Shown here piece by piece: positions 34,940-46,022 of a DNA stretch of 64,000 nucleotides. The notes below the pieces were generated by a model, which was given only the letters and a program-made list of their open reading frames with translations, was not told the DNA's origin and did no database searches. The translations under genes were made by a program, and so were the position numbers. The stretch's first letter is position 1, and the number at the start of each line of letters is the position of its first letter. The stretch comes from Xestospongia bergquistia (lineage: Eukaryota > Porifera > Demospongiae > Haplosclerida > Petrosiidae): positions 8,064,230 through 8,128,229 of the forward strand of contig OZ014414.1 of assembly GCA_963965975.1 (NCBI GenBank), given 5' to 3'.

Positions 34940-35253
34940 TATATGAGGAGATAAAATCTAATAAAGAGGAAAATATTTTATTCAATATACATTAAATACA
35001 CTTAAGATTGATGTCTTTTCAAACAGTTCACAAAAATAATGATTTTAGGAGATGTGCACAAAATCTGATATAGTAATGAGTCCTTGTCTGTTAACAGGTA
35101 CTTAGGAATAATTAATTAGTAATAACTTATGAATAATTAATAAGTAATGACTAAGGTGGGTGGAGCTAATTATTGATGTAGTTTATCTGATTTATTCACT
35201 GACCTAAGAGATCTTGTCCATTCAAAGTAAAAAGCTGAAGTAACCAAAAATGG
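34940..35253. other. Spacer; start of a segment duplicated from the TMEM267 upstream region
   Basis: No gene seen. From about 35130 the sequence matches the TMEM267 5' region (GGTGGGTGGAGCTA, GACCTAAGAGATCTTGTC; compare 43470-43520). Confidence 0.6.
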
Positions 35254-35555
35254 CGATGGCGGCAAATTATTGTTATTTACATGTAATTCTGTCTTTGTCT
35301 CTCAAGGGAATGGTCTCACGAGACTTGTTCTCTTTTACGGGAAATGTTCTGTTTTAGCACTGTTGCAATGTCATTAGCTTCAAAAACTGAAAACTAAACT
35401 GTTGAGAGCTGTAACAGATACTTTATCTCACGGAGTGATTGCTAGATGGAGCTGTACCAATATGCTGCTATGGTAACCAGATAACAATTCCCAGTGGGCG
35501 TGGCTCGAGCAGGACTGGGCGTGGTTGTCAGCTTAATGTTGGTAATTACAAGTAT
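35254..35555 (+). pseudogene. TMEM267 exon 1 pseudogene
   Basis: Homologous to exon 1 of the intact gene at 43543. Shared blocks include AAACTGTTGAGAGCTGTAAC, AGATACTTTATCTCA and GGAGTGATTGCT. It is interrupted by stop codons (for example where CAA became TAA) and an extra stretch after the first 50 bases, and it ends around the position of the original intron. Exon 2 is absent. The duplication includes about 120 bp of upstream DNA, so it is a DNA-level duplicate and not a retrocopy. Confidence 0.85.
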
Positions 35556-36640
35556 GAGTTACATTTAAAGATATATGTGAGATCATAAAATTCTTTTTAA
35601 GTGTATTTTAATTAGAACAATTGAATATTATAATCCATGGTCTTTTTAAAAATTAAAAATTTAACTCGGTCATCTAAAATGCTTGATTTTTTAAAAAAAA
35701 ATTTCAGTTATAGGTTCTTATTAAGCAACACTGATATGTGCATGTACATACATGTTAATGGATAAATCTCTTTAGTTTTTATTGCATATTCTAATATTAT
35801 TTCTATTACACAATGACCTTTAGACCTAACTTCATGAAAACATTTCAGATAATATGGTTATTCACAAATCTATGACAAGGATGCCTTCATTATTACTAGG
35901 AGCTATATAATAAAAGTTATTATGTCTCCTACTACTCTTACAAGGTATTTATCTAAGTAGATAAGATCTGCTTAGATCAGAGAGACTACATAATACTGTC
36001 ACCTTTAGCTCAGAGATCATATTTGGTATAGTAAACTAAATGACACTTAATGATATATATATGAGCAGTAGATTATCCATAACACAATAACTTGTCTTAA
36101 TGTCAACTCTACAATTTTTATTCATGACTAAAATTTACAAAATGTAACATGTGTTAATAACATTTAATTAAAACTTAAATTAATGTATGAAATAATTGGT
36201 ATATTGAAAGTGCATAATTTTTTAAAACCATCACTGACAGATCTGAGTCCATACAACTAGTCAGATACACTATGATAGCTGTCTCCTACATACATATGCT
36301 AGTTTCACTAATTCGTAATATATACTGATATACACATAATATTATTATTGTAATAGAAAATGATTTTGAGACCATTAGTTTGGGATTTTCCGACAGAAAT
36401 ATTGTATCTTATATCACATATAGACATTGTGTTATAAATATATTTCTTTCTAGTAACAAGTTGTAGTTAAGGTAAGACCTTTAATTAATTGTTAATTAGA
36501 TCAATTAAAAGTCAATTAATGTTGGTCACGCAGGTTGTGATGGAGGTGACAAATTTTTCACGAGTTTTCTTGACTGGTTGTCAAATTGACGCGTGAAAAA
36601 GATCTCTTGATAACATAAAAGGTACTCCATTTTTCATACT
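35556..36640. other. No gene seen
   Basis: AT-rich non-coding DNA. No frame, repeat array or mobile element was supported. Confidence 0.5.
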
Positions 36641-36643
36641 TCT

Positions 36644-36810
36644 ATGTTCTCTACGACTCGTCTCGTCGCTGGATCGTCTCGTCACTTCGTTGGATCGACT
36701 CGCCTCATCGTTGGATCATCTCGTTACTTCGTTGGATCGACTCGCCTCATCGTTGGATCATCTCGTTACTTCGTTGGATCGACTCACCTCATCGTTGGAT
36801 CATCTTTTTG
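36644..36810. repeat. 45-bp tandem repeat (CGTTGGATCGACTCGCCTCAT)
   Basis: About three and a half head-to-tail copies of a 45 bp unit built from CGTTGGATCATCTCGTTACT and CGTTGGATCGACTCGCCTCA. It is open in two frames, but the pattern is simple repetition and no gene is claimed. Confidence 0.75.
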
Positions 36811-36939
36811 TTTTAGTTATGTCATCTTTTTTGTTTCTTTTCTTTTTTTCGTTTTTTTTTTATTTTAGTTTTTTTTTATTTTTTGTTTATGTAAAGTTTT
36901 TTCTTCTCATTTCTACAGAACTCAACTTGGAAGTTCTTA

Positions 36940-37100
36940 CTGTGATTGGCCTGATGTTCTTGACTGTTCTTCTCTGATGTTCTCTTGACTGTTCTTCTCT
37001 GATGTTCTCTTGACTGTTCTGATGTTCTTGACTGTTCTTCTCTGATGTTCTCTTGACTGTTCTGATGTTCTTGACTGGTCTTCTCTGATGATGTTCTCTG
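36940..37100. repeat. Tandem repeat of TTCTCTGATGTTCTCTTGAC units
   Basis: Several imperfect copies of TTGACTGTTCTTCTCTGATG. The reverse-strand frames read as low-complexity peptides only. Confidence 0.75.
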
Positions 37101-37249
37101 GATATAAAAGATGAGTCGCTCTCCTGCTCATTGGACTCTTTCCTGTCTTCCTTCAAGCCTTCTTTCCTCTTCTTTTATTTTTTTTTAATTTTATTTTGGG
37201 CTATCTAGCCTATCTACACCATACACACACTCACACAATCTCTAAAAAT

Positions 37250-37322
37250 CATATTCCCCCTGCCGCCTGGCGGCCAAAAAAATTTTTTTTAATATCCAAG
37301 GCCGCCAGGTGGCGGGGGGAAC
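37250..37322. repeat. GC-rich inverted repeat (hairpin) in AT-rich DNA
   Basis: Left arm TTCCCCCTGCCGCCTGGCGG and right arm CCGCCAGGTGGCGGGGGGAA pair over about 22 bases with two mismatches, around a ~25 bp A/T spacer. Flanks show no obvious target duplication. Confidence 0.8.
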
Positions 37323-37554
37323 CTCTGATCTTCTAGGGTGCGTGTGTGTGCTGTGTGTGTGTGTGTAGGTTGGTAGTCCCTTTTCACTTCCTCTGTCTCT
37401 CTTCACTCTCTATCCATTCATTGTCATCAGTTCAGTTTTGACTACTCTTTTTCTTTCCCTGCAGGAGCAGCACTGTTGAAAAAGGTGAGCTATCTTTCCA
37501 TCCAACCATCCATTCTTTAGTAATCCAGCTGTTCCAAATAACTCTCTCTTTCTT

Positions 37555-37710
37555 CCTCTATGTTCTCTACTTGTGGATTGACTGGAAGACTCTTGTGGAC
37601 TGACTGGAAGACTCTTGGGGACTGACTGGAAGACTCAAGACTCTTGGGAGACTCTTGGGAACTGACTGGAGGACTCTTGGGGACTGACTGGAGGATTCTT
37701 GGGGACTCTT
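37555..37710. repeat. Tandem repeat GGACTGACTGGAAGACTCTT
   Basis: Five or more imperfect copies of a ~20 bp unit. The same ACTGGACTCTTGA-type words recur at 38436-38475. Confidence 0.75.
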
Positions 37711-38304
37711 CAACTGCCTTATTTTAATTTTTATTTTCTTTTTTCTGTAATTTTTTAATGTTTTTCTTTATGATTTGTTTTCAATTTAATATTGAAGTTC
37801 TCAAAAACATTTTTATCTAAATTTTGTCAAAAATCAATCATCTTATCTTTAGTTAAAATTATTTTAGAAGTTAATTAATCTTCAAATCAAACATTCCAGA
37901 CTTTTTTAACTTTAAAAATTTAGTTAGTTCGACTTTTTTCAACTACAGTGACACTGAAATCTTATACCAATATAAATCATTTTTTTTATTTGTTAACAGT
38001 TTTGTAGATCATTTTTTATTGTTAACTTTTTTACAGTGACACTGAGATCTTATATATTATTATACCAATATAGATCATTTTTTTATTTGTTAACAGTTTT
38101 GTAGATCATTTTTTTATTGTTAACTTTTTTAATTGTTAACAATTTTGATTGTTAATAGTTTTGGAAAAATAAAATAACTTCATTAGTTTGTATCATAATT
38201 ATTATCATTAATGTTTTTTAGCTAAAAGCTATATCATTTAATTAATCTTTTTCTTAATAATTAATTAAAAATCTATTACTATCTTGCTGTTCTCTTTACG
38301 AGGG

Positions 38305-38400
38305 CAATGTAATATTTCCCGCCAAAATAGTAGTGGTCACGTGTTTGCTGTTCCTTGCTGGGTGCGTGCTCGTGATATTTTCCCGCCTAGCCAATGACAC
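38305..38400. promoter_or_regulatory. Promoter-like patch: two E2F-type sites, E-box, CCAAT
   Basis: Within 90 bp are TTTCCCGCC twice (near 38314 and 38377), CACGTG (near 38338) and CCAAT (near 38392). This clustering is usual for promoters of growth-regulated genes. The nearest downstream coding-like material is the decayed set at 38.55-41.2 kb on the plus strand, which it may once have served. Confidence 0.4.
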
Positions 38401-38539
38401 TGAAAACTGTGAATGTTCACAAATGGAAACCTTATTTGACTGGACTCTCTCCCTCTTTTGACTGGACTCTTGAGATCCTAATCTGTTAAGACAGTTTAAT
38501 TTGTGTTTCAATGCTTCCACTCCACTAACTTAGTTTATC

Positions 38540-41180
38540 ATTGATTGTACCAAGAACAAGAATATTGAGAGGGAGTGCCAAAGAATACTTCATATATGTA
38601 ACTGTGGTTGATCAATGGATGAACAAAACAATGATTTTTTACCATGTAAATTGATGTAATACAGTTTAAGTATCTTTTCCAAGGACTCCATTGTCTGGTA
38701 CGAGTTTCAAGAATGTAAACTTGTTAAGTGCCTTCAATGTAAGTTATTTACACGTGTTCTCAATGAGTATTGTACAATTATTGAATGATATGGGCAACCA
38801 CATACAATAGATATACAAGACTATTTAAAATTCATAGATTACAACAATTAAAACTTGTAATTTGCTTTATTATATATATAATACACTTACAACATTCATA
38901 CATTTCGTAGACCACAACAATAAGTTATTGAATATTCATTAATCACAGTCTGTAGAGTTAGTCTCCAATGGTATCCATTACACATCTGATCCTATTGATT
39001 TTATTGTTGGAGAATAGAATGGACAACTTCTAACTGTTAATAGGAAGTAACTATTGCTGCCCTTTAAAGACGTTTATTGTCGAACATGATGGAGAGATGG
39101 TACAATTAGAACTTGATATAAGAAATACAAGAAGGTATTGTTAATAAAACACTATAGGAACAATACATGTACATATGTCTTCTCTACTTATATACTTGAG
39201 GTTACTATCAGTTGTATATCTATTGATTTTAACAGTTTTACTTTTATCGTTGACATTTTTTATATAATTTTCATGCCACACTTTCGGAATTAAAGCTATG
39301 TGTACACTCTTATTTTAGACAATTCTTACAACAAATAGTATGTCTAATTTAGTTAATGATTAGTGAGTCAGTAGTTGTTAACTCTCATTAGATGATAGTT
39401 GTTGTTAAGTACATGTACTAATGTTCATTAATTTAATTTGTTATTCTCTTGTGTTTTATTTATCCATTTTCACTTTTATATATCCATTGATGATCTCTAT
39501 TTATCCATTTTGTATTTCATTCATCCATAGATACCACATACATTTACGATACAAGCTATCTAGCCACTACTAAATCTACTTATAATGATTCTTCTATTAA
39601 GGTTAATTACAGTCTGGAGTACCAAATAAAAGATAAAGGTGCTGGAGTTGGTGGGTCATATGAATGACCATCTGAGCATTAGTATGGGAACAAGACTTAT
39701 AGTGGTGGTGTCAGAGCTGAAGAAGGAGGACAGAAAAAATAAACTTTACATTATTATTCTACTCCACCAGATAGTGAATGTAATTTAAATGGGTGTGGTT
39801 TTGTGAGGAACTATAGTTCTAGCTACATCTGTATATCTTGATCAGTCCATTTATGTATCTGTTCATTTATTTATACATTCATTCAGCCATCTATCCATCC
39901 ATTCATCAATCTGTCTATTTGTCCATTCATCCATCCATCAATTTAATACTACCTATTAATCCATATCATAGAGTTATATTCTCTTACTAAAAACTTAACT
40001 TACTCCAACAACAAAATCTATTACTCAAAAACAATAATATTTTGTCTGAATCTCCACCTAGTTTTGATACAGAAGCCACACCCACTGATTTAGAAGAATT
40101 CTATTGGCAGTTTAGTACAGAAAGACATAGTCCTGCCTGTGGTTAAATTTTAAGTTCCCATTTCCATACAACCACTTCGATTCTCATTCCCTTTACACTT
40201 AATTTCATTTCCCTATTTCAAATAGTTCACATTGTTAATTAATATAGTCTGATGTACAAGGTGAATTAGTAATCATTAGGGCAAGTTCTACACTCTTAAC
40301 GTTGTACTTGACAGCCACAATTATTCAGATATTTGGTACTGTGTTAATAATTGTTAGTAGTTTACTTAATGCATTATAACTCTCCCATTCACCTAGTAAC
40401 TTTATAATACAAGAGGCGAAAATCATTATTGCATAATTTTCGGACTATCTCAGTTTGTCATCAGACAACTAAATACACGCAGTAATAATATAACATTAAT
40501 TATACGAGCTTACTTGATATTTCCTAATTTAAACCCAATCCTTTGTGTAGTTTAACTGAAAGCTACTCATACTTAGGACTTAGAGGAGCTCTTAAATGAG
40601 AGGAACCAGTAGTCACAACTCATGGAATTCCTATGTTACCATTTCTTAGTGTAATGTGGTTGGTGGGTGGAGGTGCTTGTTATCTGATTTAAGATTTTCA
40701 GCATCTTCATTCACAGCATCCAACTAATCCATTATATAATAAAGTTGTATGGACACATTTACTTGTATGAGTAGTTTTCTAAGATAAATATTAACTTCTG
40801 ACTGTGCATTAAAGATCACTAGCTTCACAATGAGTTAGATCTCTTAGACTATGTCCATTCAACTAGTGTAATAAAGTCAAAAGGCAACTTACTATTATTA
40901 TAATAATTATAATTATATATAATCCAGGTAATAAGACAAATAAGGAGATAGACAAGGTTAGAGCCACTCACTTCAAACTATTAGACATTTTTTATACCTA
41001 TCAACCTATTTTTATAGTTCTTTTTATTAGTGGTGAATTATAGCAGAGCCTATAGAAAATCTACTTGACTCTAGTATTGTTCAAAAGGATGCTCAGTCTC
41101 ATCAGCTATAGCAATGGTGATATGTATAGTTATAGTAATAGTGCCAACAGCTATATACCAAGCAAGGAGGTACTCAAATT
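38540..41180 (+). pseudogene. Decayed coding remnants of one or more unidentified genes
   Basis: Several separate plus-strand stretches read as protein, some bounded by splice-like sites: about 38560-38650 (KEYFIYVTVVDQWMNK), 38672-38731 (DSIVWYEFQECKLVKC before GTAAGT), 39071-39136 (FIVEHDGEMVQLELDIR before GTATTG), 39530-39830 (TSYLATTKSTYNDSS, GNKTYSGGVRAEEGGQKK), 40050-40145 (TEATPTDLEEFYWQFS) and 40565-40745 (EEPVVTTHGIPMLPFLSV). The longer ones are interrupted by a few stops that could each come from a C-to-T change. I could not recognise the protein family. It could instead be a badly fragmented living gene. Confidence 0.4.
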
Positions 41181-41494
41181 TTTAAATAATTACCATTTTA
41201 ACCATAACTAATATTTGCAATATCATGTCTTAATTTTTTAAACATATTGTCAATACAAAAATTTGAATACATCTAATAAACCAATCAAACTTGTTAAACC
41301 AGTTAAAGAATTATTATCTGATAAAATTGATGCTATGCTTTGTAATACCAATTGCATGTTTCATGTATACCATACAACTTAAAGGAAGTTCGTGTAATGT
41401 TCTCTATAAAACACTGATCAGTTATGCCAACATTCCTTCCCAGTGGTTATTTAGATTTCATTAAAAATGTACATTTATAAAAAAAAAACATGTT

Positions 41495-41885
41495 GTGTTG
41501 CCCAAACGATTCCTACTCGCTCACCCACTCAGGCTTCCACTTAGGCTCCAGGATTCCCTGCTATTGCTAGCTGGGACCGCCACCTGGCTTGGTAACCCTC
41601 GTCTTCGCGAGGTAATCCTGGCTGGAGCATCGCCCTAACTTAAAACCAGCCGTACGGGATTCCAGCTCTTAGGGAATATCGCATTCAGGAACCGGGAACC
41701 ACAAATACACCAGCCTCTTCTCGTTTAAAGGGAGACTACCAGCCCTATCCTAGTCGGCCTTTCGGATACTCCGTAGAGTATGCTGGTAACCATCTCAGAG
41801 GTCTGATGCATTGCAGAACGCTGGCCCACAACACAACCTATCCAAGGTTGTTTTCGTTTCCTTTTATATGTACGTCAGATTTTGT
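41495..41885. other. GC-rich ~390 bp island, possibly structured RNA or SINE-like
   Basis: Sharply bounded GC-rich sequence in AT-rich surroundings, next to an A-run at 41478-41489. On the minus strand it ends with a T-run, as a pol III transcript would. It contains short hairpins (for example CTCGTCTTCGCGAG and ACTCCGTAGAGT). On the minus strand GGTTCCCGGTTCC is only weakly like a B box. No protein frame, tRNA or rRNA identity was recognised. Confidence 0.45.
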
Positions 41886-43542
41886 CTTCATGTTCTTGTG
41901 GGGCGCAACCCTGTCTGTTATGAATCTCATTAACGTTAACTATGAATATGTTTAATGGCAGTCTGCGATAGCACTAACGAAGTAAAAAGCCTATTAAAAT
42001 AACTAAAACCAAATATTTTTAGTTAAAGTTAAATACTTTAAGTCACGCATAAGCAACTAGAAACCTATAGCTTCACAAATTTGTTTTGTTTTAAGAGTTT
42101 TGCATAATTTGGAGGGACACATCTACAATATCCAATATTCACTATCAACAATGGGAGACAGCTTAATGTAATACAAGTTTCATCTTGCATACAAAATCAA
42201 AAGTCAACAGAAAACTGCAATCCAATGAGAGATGCATATTATTTTAGGAGAAAAGCTTAGGTAATAGATCGATTAATATGTGGATGAATTATTAGATAGA
42301 AGGACAACAAGAGGAAAATGATTGGAATACTTATTGCATCTGTCTCTGTCTCTGCCTCTCTCTGCAGTCTCTCTCTCTCTGCAGTCTCTCTCTCTCTCAA
42401 CAATTAGAGGATGACTAAGAGAGACTGATTAGTCTTCCTAAATTAACCAATCTGTACTCATATGTAGATTGAATAAAATATAAAATAAAATGTTGAAAAT
42501 AGTAAAAAAACACTATTTTATTTGTAAACTGCCCACAAGTCATGTTACTAGTCTGAGAAATGAATAAGACAAACATGTGTAAATGTGTAGTCAACTGTCT
42601 AAGTAATTTGTTAGATAATATAATTTCATGGTAAACCATATTGGTCGTCATGCACTATGTGATTATCATGAGATCGCAATATAAATATACATATGATCTG
42701 ACTTTGAAGTCCATGAACTGTCAATTCCATAGTAATTAAAATCATAATGCACTAGTGCAAAGTATTTTATAAGGATATATACAAAGTAAATGACTATAAA
42801 TTAGTTTAAGATAATCAAGTTAACAGTATAATATAATCAATAGCAACAACATATTGTCTAGACTGATTTATGTTATATTATATAGTGTATCATTACAATT
42901 TACTATATATAACACCAGTATTGTATCCACATGAAAATTACATAATATTAAAACAACTAATAAGCTAAGCCTTCCTTTTAACTTTCTTAGATTATTCATT
43001 ATTAAGTCTATCATTCATTCAGAACACTCTTCAACATCCTGTTATAGTTATGTCATAGATAGGTACAATTTACTGTAAATATACAAATACTTAACAAGAA
43101 TATTTACAATTATCCCATGGTATAATCATTGAAGCCATATATGAAAATTGCATTGGACCACAATTTGATTTATCAAATGAAGAGTTTCTTGGTATACAAC
43201 ACAAAGATGACATTTTAAAATAAATTATAATTACTATTATTATAATTATTATAATAATAGTAATTATATAAATAATCCAGGTAATTATTAATTACCTGGA
43301 TTATTTCAGTCCACTTTCATCAGCTTGTAAGCCTTTAATAATACTACTCACAACAGTACAATCTACAATAATATAGTAAATACAATATCTATTATCAAAA
43401 GAGACCTTGATCTCTTTTTATATGTACACTGAAGACCTGCCTACTATATGAATAATTAATAAACAATTAAGATGGGTGGAGCTATTGTCTTGTACCATGA
43501 CCTAAGAGATCTTGTCTGTTAAAGTAGAACACTGAAGTAATC
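41886..43542. other. No gene seen
   Basis: AT-rich non-coding DNA. A (CT)n/TCTCTGCAG short repeat lies at 42346-42400. A palindrome-like stretch of TAATTATTATAATAA type with a CCAGGTAATTA inverted pair lies at 43228-43302. Confidence 0.5.
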
Positions 43543-44623
43543 ATGAATAGTGGCAAATTGCCATTAGTTAAACTTACATGTAGTTCTGTTTTACTGGCAG
43601 TGTTCTGTTTTGGTGCTGATTACACAGTCTTTCACTGGCCTCCACTTCAAAATAATAAGCACAAAATGAAACTGTTGAGAGCTGTAACAGATACTTTATC
43701 TCATGGAGTGATTGCTGGATGGAGCTGTGCTAATGTGCTGTTATGGCAACCTGGTAACAATTTGTCAATTAGCATAGTCCAAGTTGGAATGGGCGTGGTT
43801 ATTGGTTCAATTTTGGATTTAGATCACTTCATTGAAGCTAGATCATTAAAATTAGAGGTAATTACATAACCCTAACTTATGTTTTGAGGATTAAGTTTCA
43901 ATTGTTGGTATGTGAGGTTATTAATGTAGTATGCCACACCCTTTTTTTCCACTGATTTGGGCCCATGTATTCAACTTAACAACTTTACCAAATTATAATT
44001 ATCCTCATATATACCAAAGTATCCTAGTCTTAATCTCAGTAGTAAATAAATAAATAAAGAACTATAGTTGCATTGGATTTGTTACTTAGCAACATACCCA
44101 CATGGTTACTATTTTTAGAAAAAGTGTTCTTGTTTTAGAAAACTTATGTTTAGGTCATGATGATCTTTTCAAAAGATTATAAATACAATATATATTAATA
44201 GTATTTTAATGAGGTAGCCCCTGTTCGTTATCCTCGTGTATGTAGATTAGTTTAAATTAATTTATCTTATTATCTCTATCATTATAGGATGCCATTTCAT
44301 TGACCAAAAGACCATTTGCACACAATACAACACTACTTAGTTTTACAGTTATTCTCGCCTATTGCCTTCTCTTTTTAATTCCACATCTCCGTAACAAATA
44401 TACTCAGTATCTTCCGCTAATAATATTACTGAGCTTTCTTTCTCATCATTTAAGAGATGCTGATCGTAGAGGGGTGTGGTTTGGATTCTTCTCAACTTCA
44501 CCTATACCTTGGAAACTATATGTTGCCATGGTGATAGCAATTCCATGGTTATTACGGATTCCTTGTGTGTTTTCAGTATTATCATTACCGCATCAATCTT
44601 TGAACAAGACAGAAATTGTTTAA
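43543..44623 (+). CDS. TMEM267: Transmembrane protein 267
   Basis: Two exons, 43543-43857 and 44288-44623, with a 430 bp intron (GTAATT...TATAG) and phase 0; 216 residues (human 215). Landmarks shared with human TMEM267 (C5orf28) are RAVTDTLSHGVIAGWS, ASILDLDHF-like SILDLDHFIEA, KRPFAHNTT, FLSHHLRDADRRGVW and SPIPWKLYV. Several hydrophobic helices are predicted; histidines and aspartates in the HGV, DLDHF and SHHLRD motifs resemble those of membrane metal hydrolases, but no activity is established to my knowledge. The start ATG follows GTAATC. A decayed duplicate of the first exon and promoter lies at 35.1-35.6 kb. The gene converges with CRYZL1. Confidence 0.92.
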
Positions 44624-45262
44624 GAAACACTTAAAAAGTATATTCTATATTTCTATTAATTTTGTTTGTGAGTTGTTAATTTTTTATTTAATAATAATTA
44701 TTATCAATGTTAATTTTAAAATCATACACTGGTTGGTTGCTACCATATATCACTATCATGTGATCACATACATATTAGGAGTGTTGTTATTGTTTTTATT
44801 TGGTATAAAACATGACAGTCCCTTATGTCAAACATGTAGACACCTGACTGGGATCAACTTTGACAGTCACATCACTCAATGTCCATATAATTAGTAACTA
44901 TATTTGATTCCTTTTAAACTTTTTGTTTATTAATTCATTTTATTTATTTGCTTTAAGTTTAAAAAATAACTCTAAATCAGTTAGCTTTTAAGATGATTCA
45001 AATTGAACATATTTTCTGAATGTAGATGACTCAAAATAAAGCCTACATCATATCTACATTGTCACTGATGTAACTTTAATATAAATTAATATTATTTAAA
45101 TTAATTGTTTTAAAATGACAATTATTTTATTTATTAAATTTGTCTCAATTGTTAACAATGAAAAGATATTTTGTTGTATTTTATATATCAATTAAAGATG
45201 ATAATTACAATATTATCAGTTCTCAGTTATTTACAGTGAAAAATATTAATAATACCCTTTCT
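44624..45262. other. 3' region between convergent TMEM267 and CRYZL1
   Basis: A 92-codon plus-strand frame (44616-44894) overlaps the TMEM267 stop but shows no homology that I recognise, and is taken as chance. AATAAA at 45037 fits a TMEM267 poly(A) signal. Confidence 0.5.
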
Positions 45263-45976
45263 TTATCCTAATTGAGTTACATCAGTTGTCATGACAACTC
45301 TCCCTAGTGATTGTGACCCTAGTTTTATCAGTTCATCACAGACTTGATTTATAGCTACCACACATCGTACATGAGGCCTAGATAACAATATGACATAATA
45401 GTCCATCTATAATAATTATATTCAATTATATTTTCATTTGTCCATAAATGAATCAATGATCCATCTATCCATCTATTCATTCAACTATTCATCCATTCAT
45501 TATGTCAAGTCTTACTTCAGTTTTCCTTCTTTAAGTTTTATAACAGCATCATTTAATATATCTTCATGTGAAGTATGTTAAAGACAATACTAGTTGTCTA
45601 TTTTATAAGATATCATGGCATAATGCTTAGCTGTAACCTATACATGACATGATTCATCACATGCTAGTCACATGACTTGACTTTTTTAAAATTACCGTGT
45701 CTATAGTCAAGACACATCTGTTTTTCTAGCAACACTTTATAATTTACTAATGAAGGACAACTCTCATATAAAGGATATCATAACAATGTCTACTAAATAG
45801 AGTGGTCCTATTAAATTATCTACTAGCAAAAGGATACGTAAATATTTGCCTTGTTGTGAACCAGAGAGTGTCCATATGGGATCAAAGAGAAAATGAAGGC
45901 TGTTCCCCTTTAGGAATAACAGTTTAGTCTCTGGGGGTTCCAACTGGAGAGAGAGAGAGAGAGAGGAAGAGAGGAG

Positions 45977-46022
<46 letters not shown>

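Noticed and set aside
36644-37156. Several low-complexity frames on both strands (RLIVGSSRYFVGS type)
   Set aside because: They follow directly from 45-bp and ~20-bp tandem repeats.
38296-38520. 74-codon minus-strand frame
   Set aside because: It overlaps the promoter-like patch and simple repeats, and shows no protein-like conservation that I can see.
41495-41885. tRNA or rRNA gene in the GC-rich island
   Set aside because: No cloverleaf, no convincing A and B boxes at normal spacing, and no recognisable rRNA core sequence.
44616-44894. 92-codon plus-strand frame after TMEM267
   Set aside because: No recognisable homology, AT-driven hydrophobic composition, and overlap with the TMEM267 stop; most likely 3' UTR.
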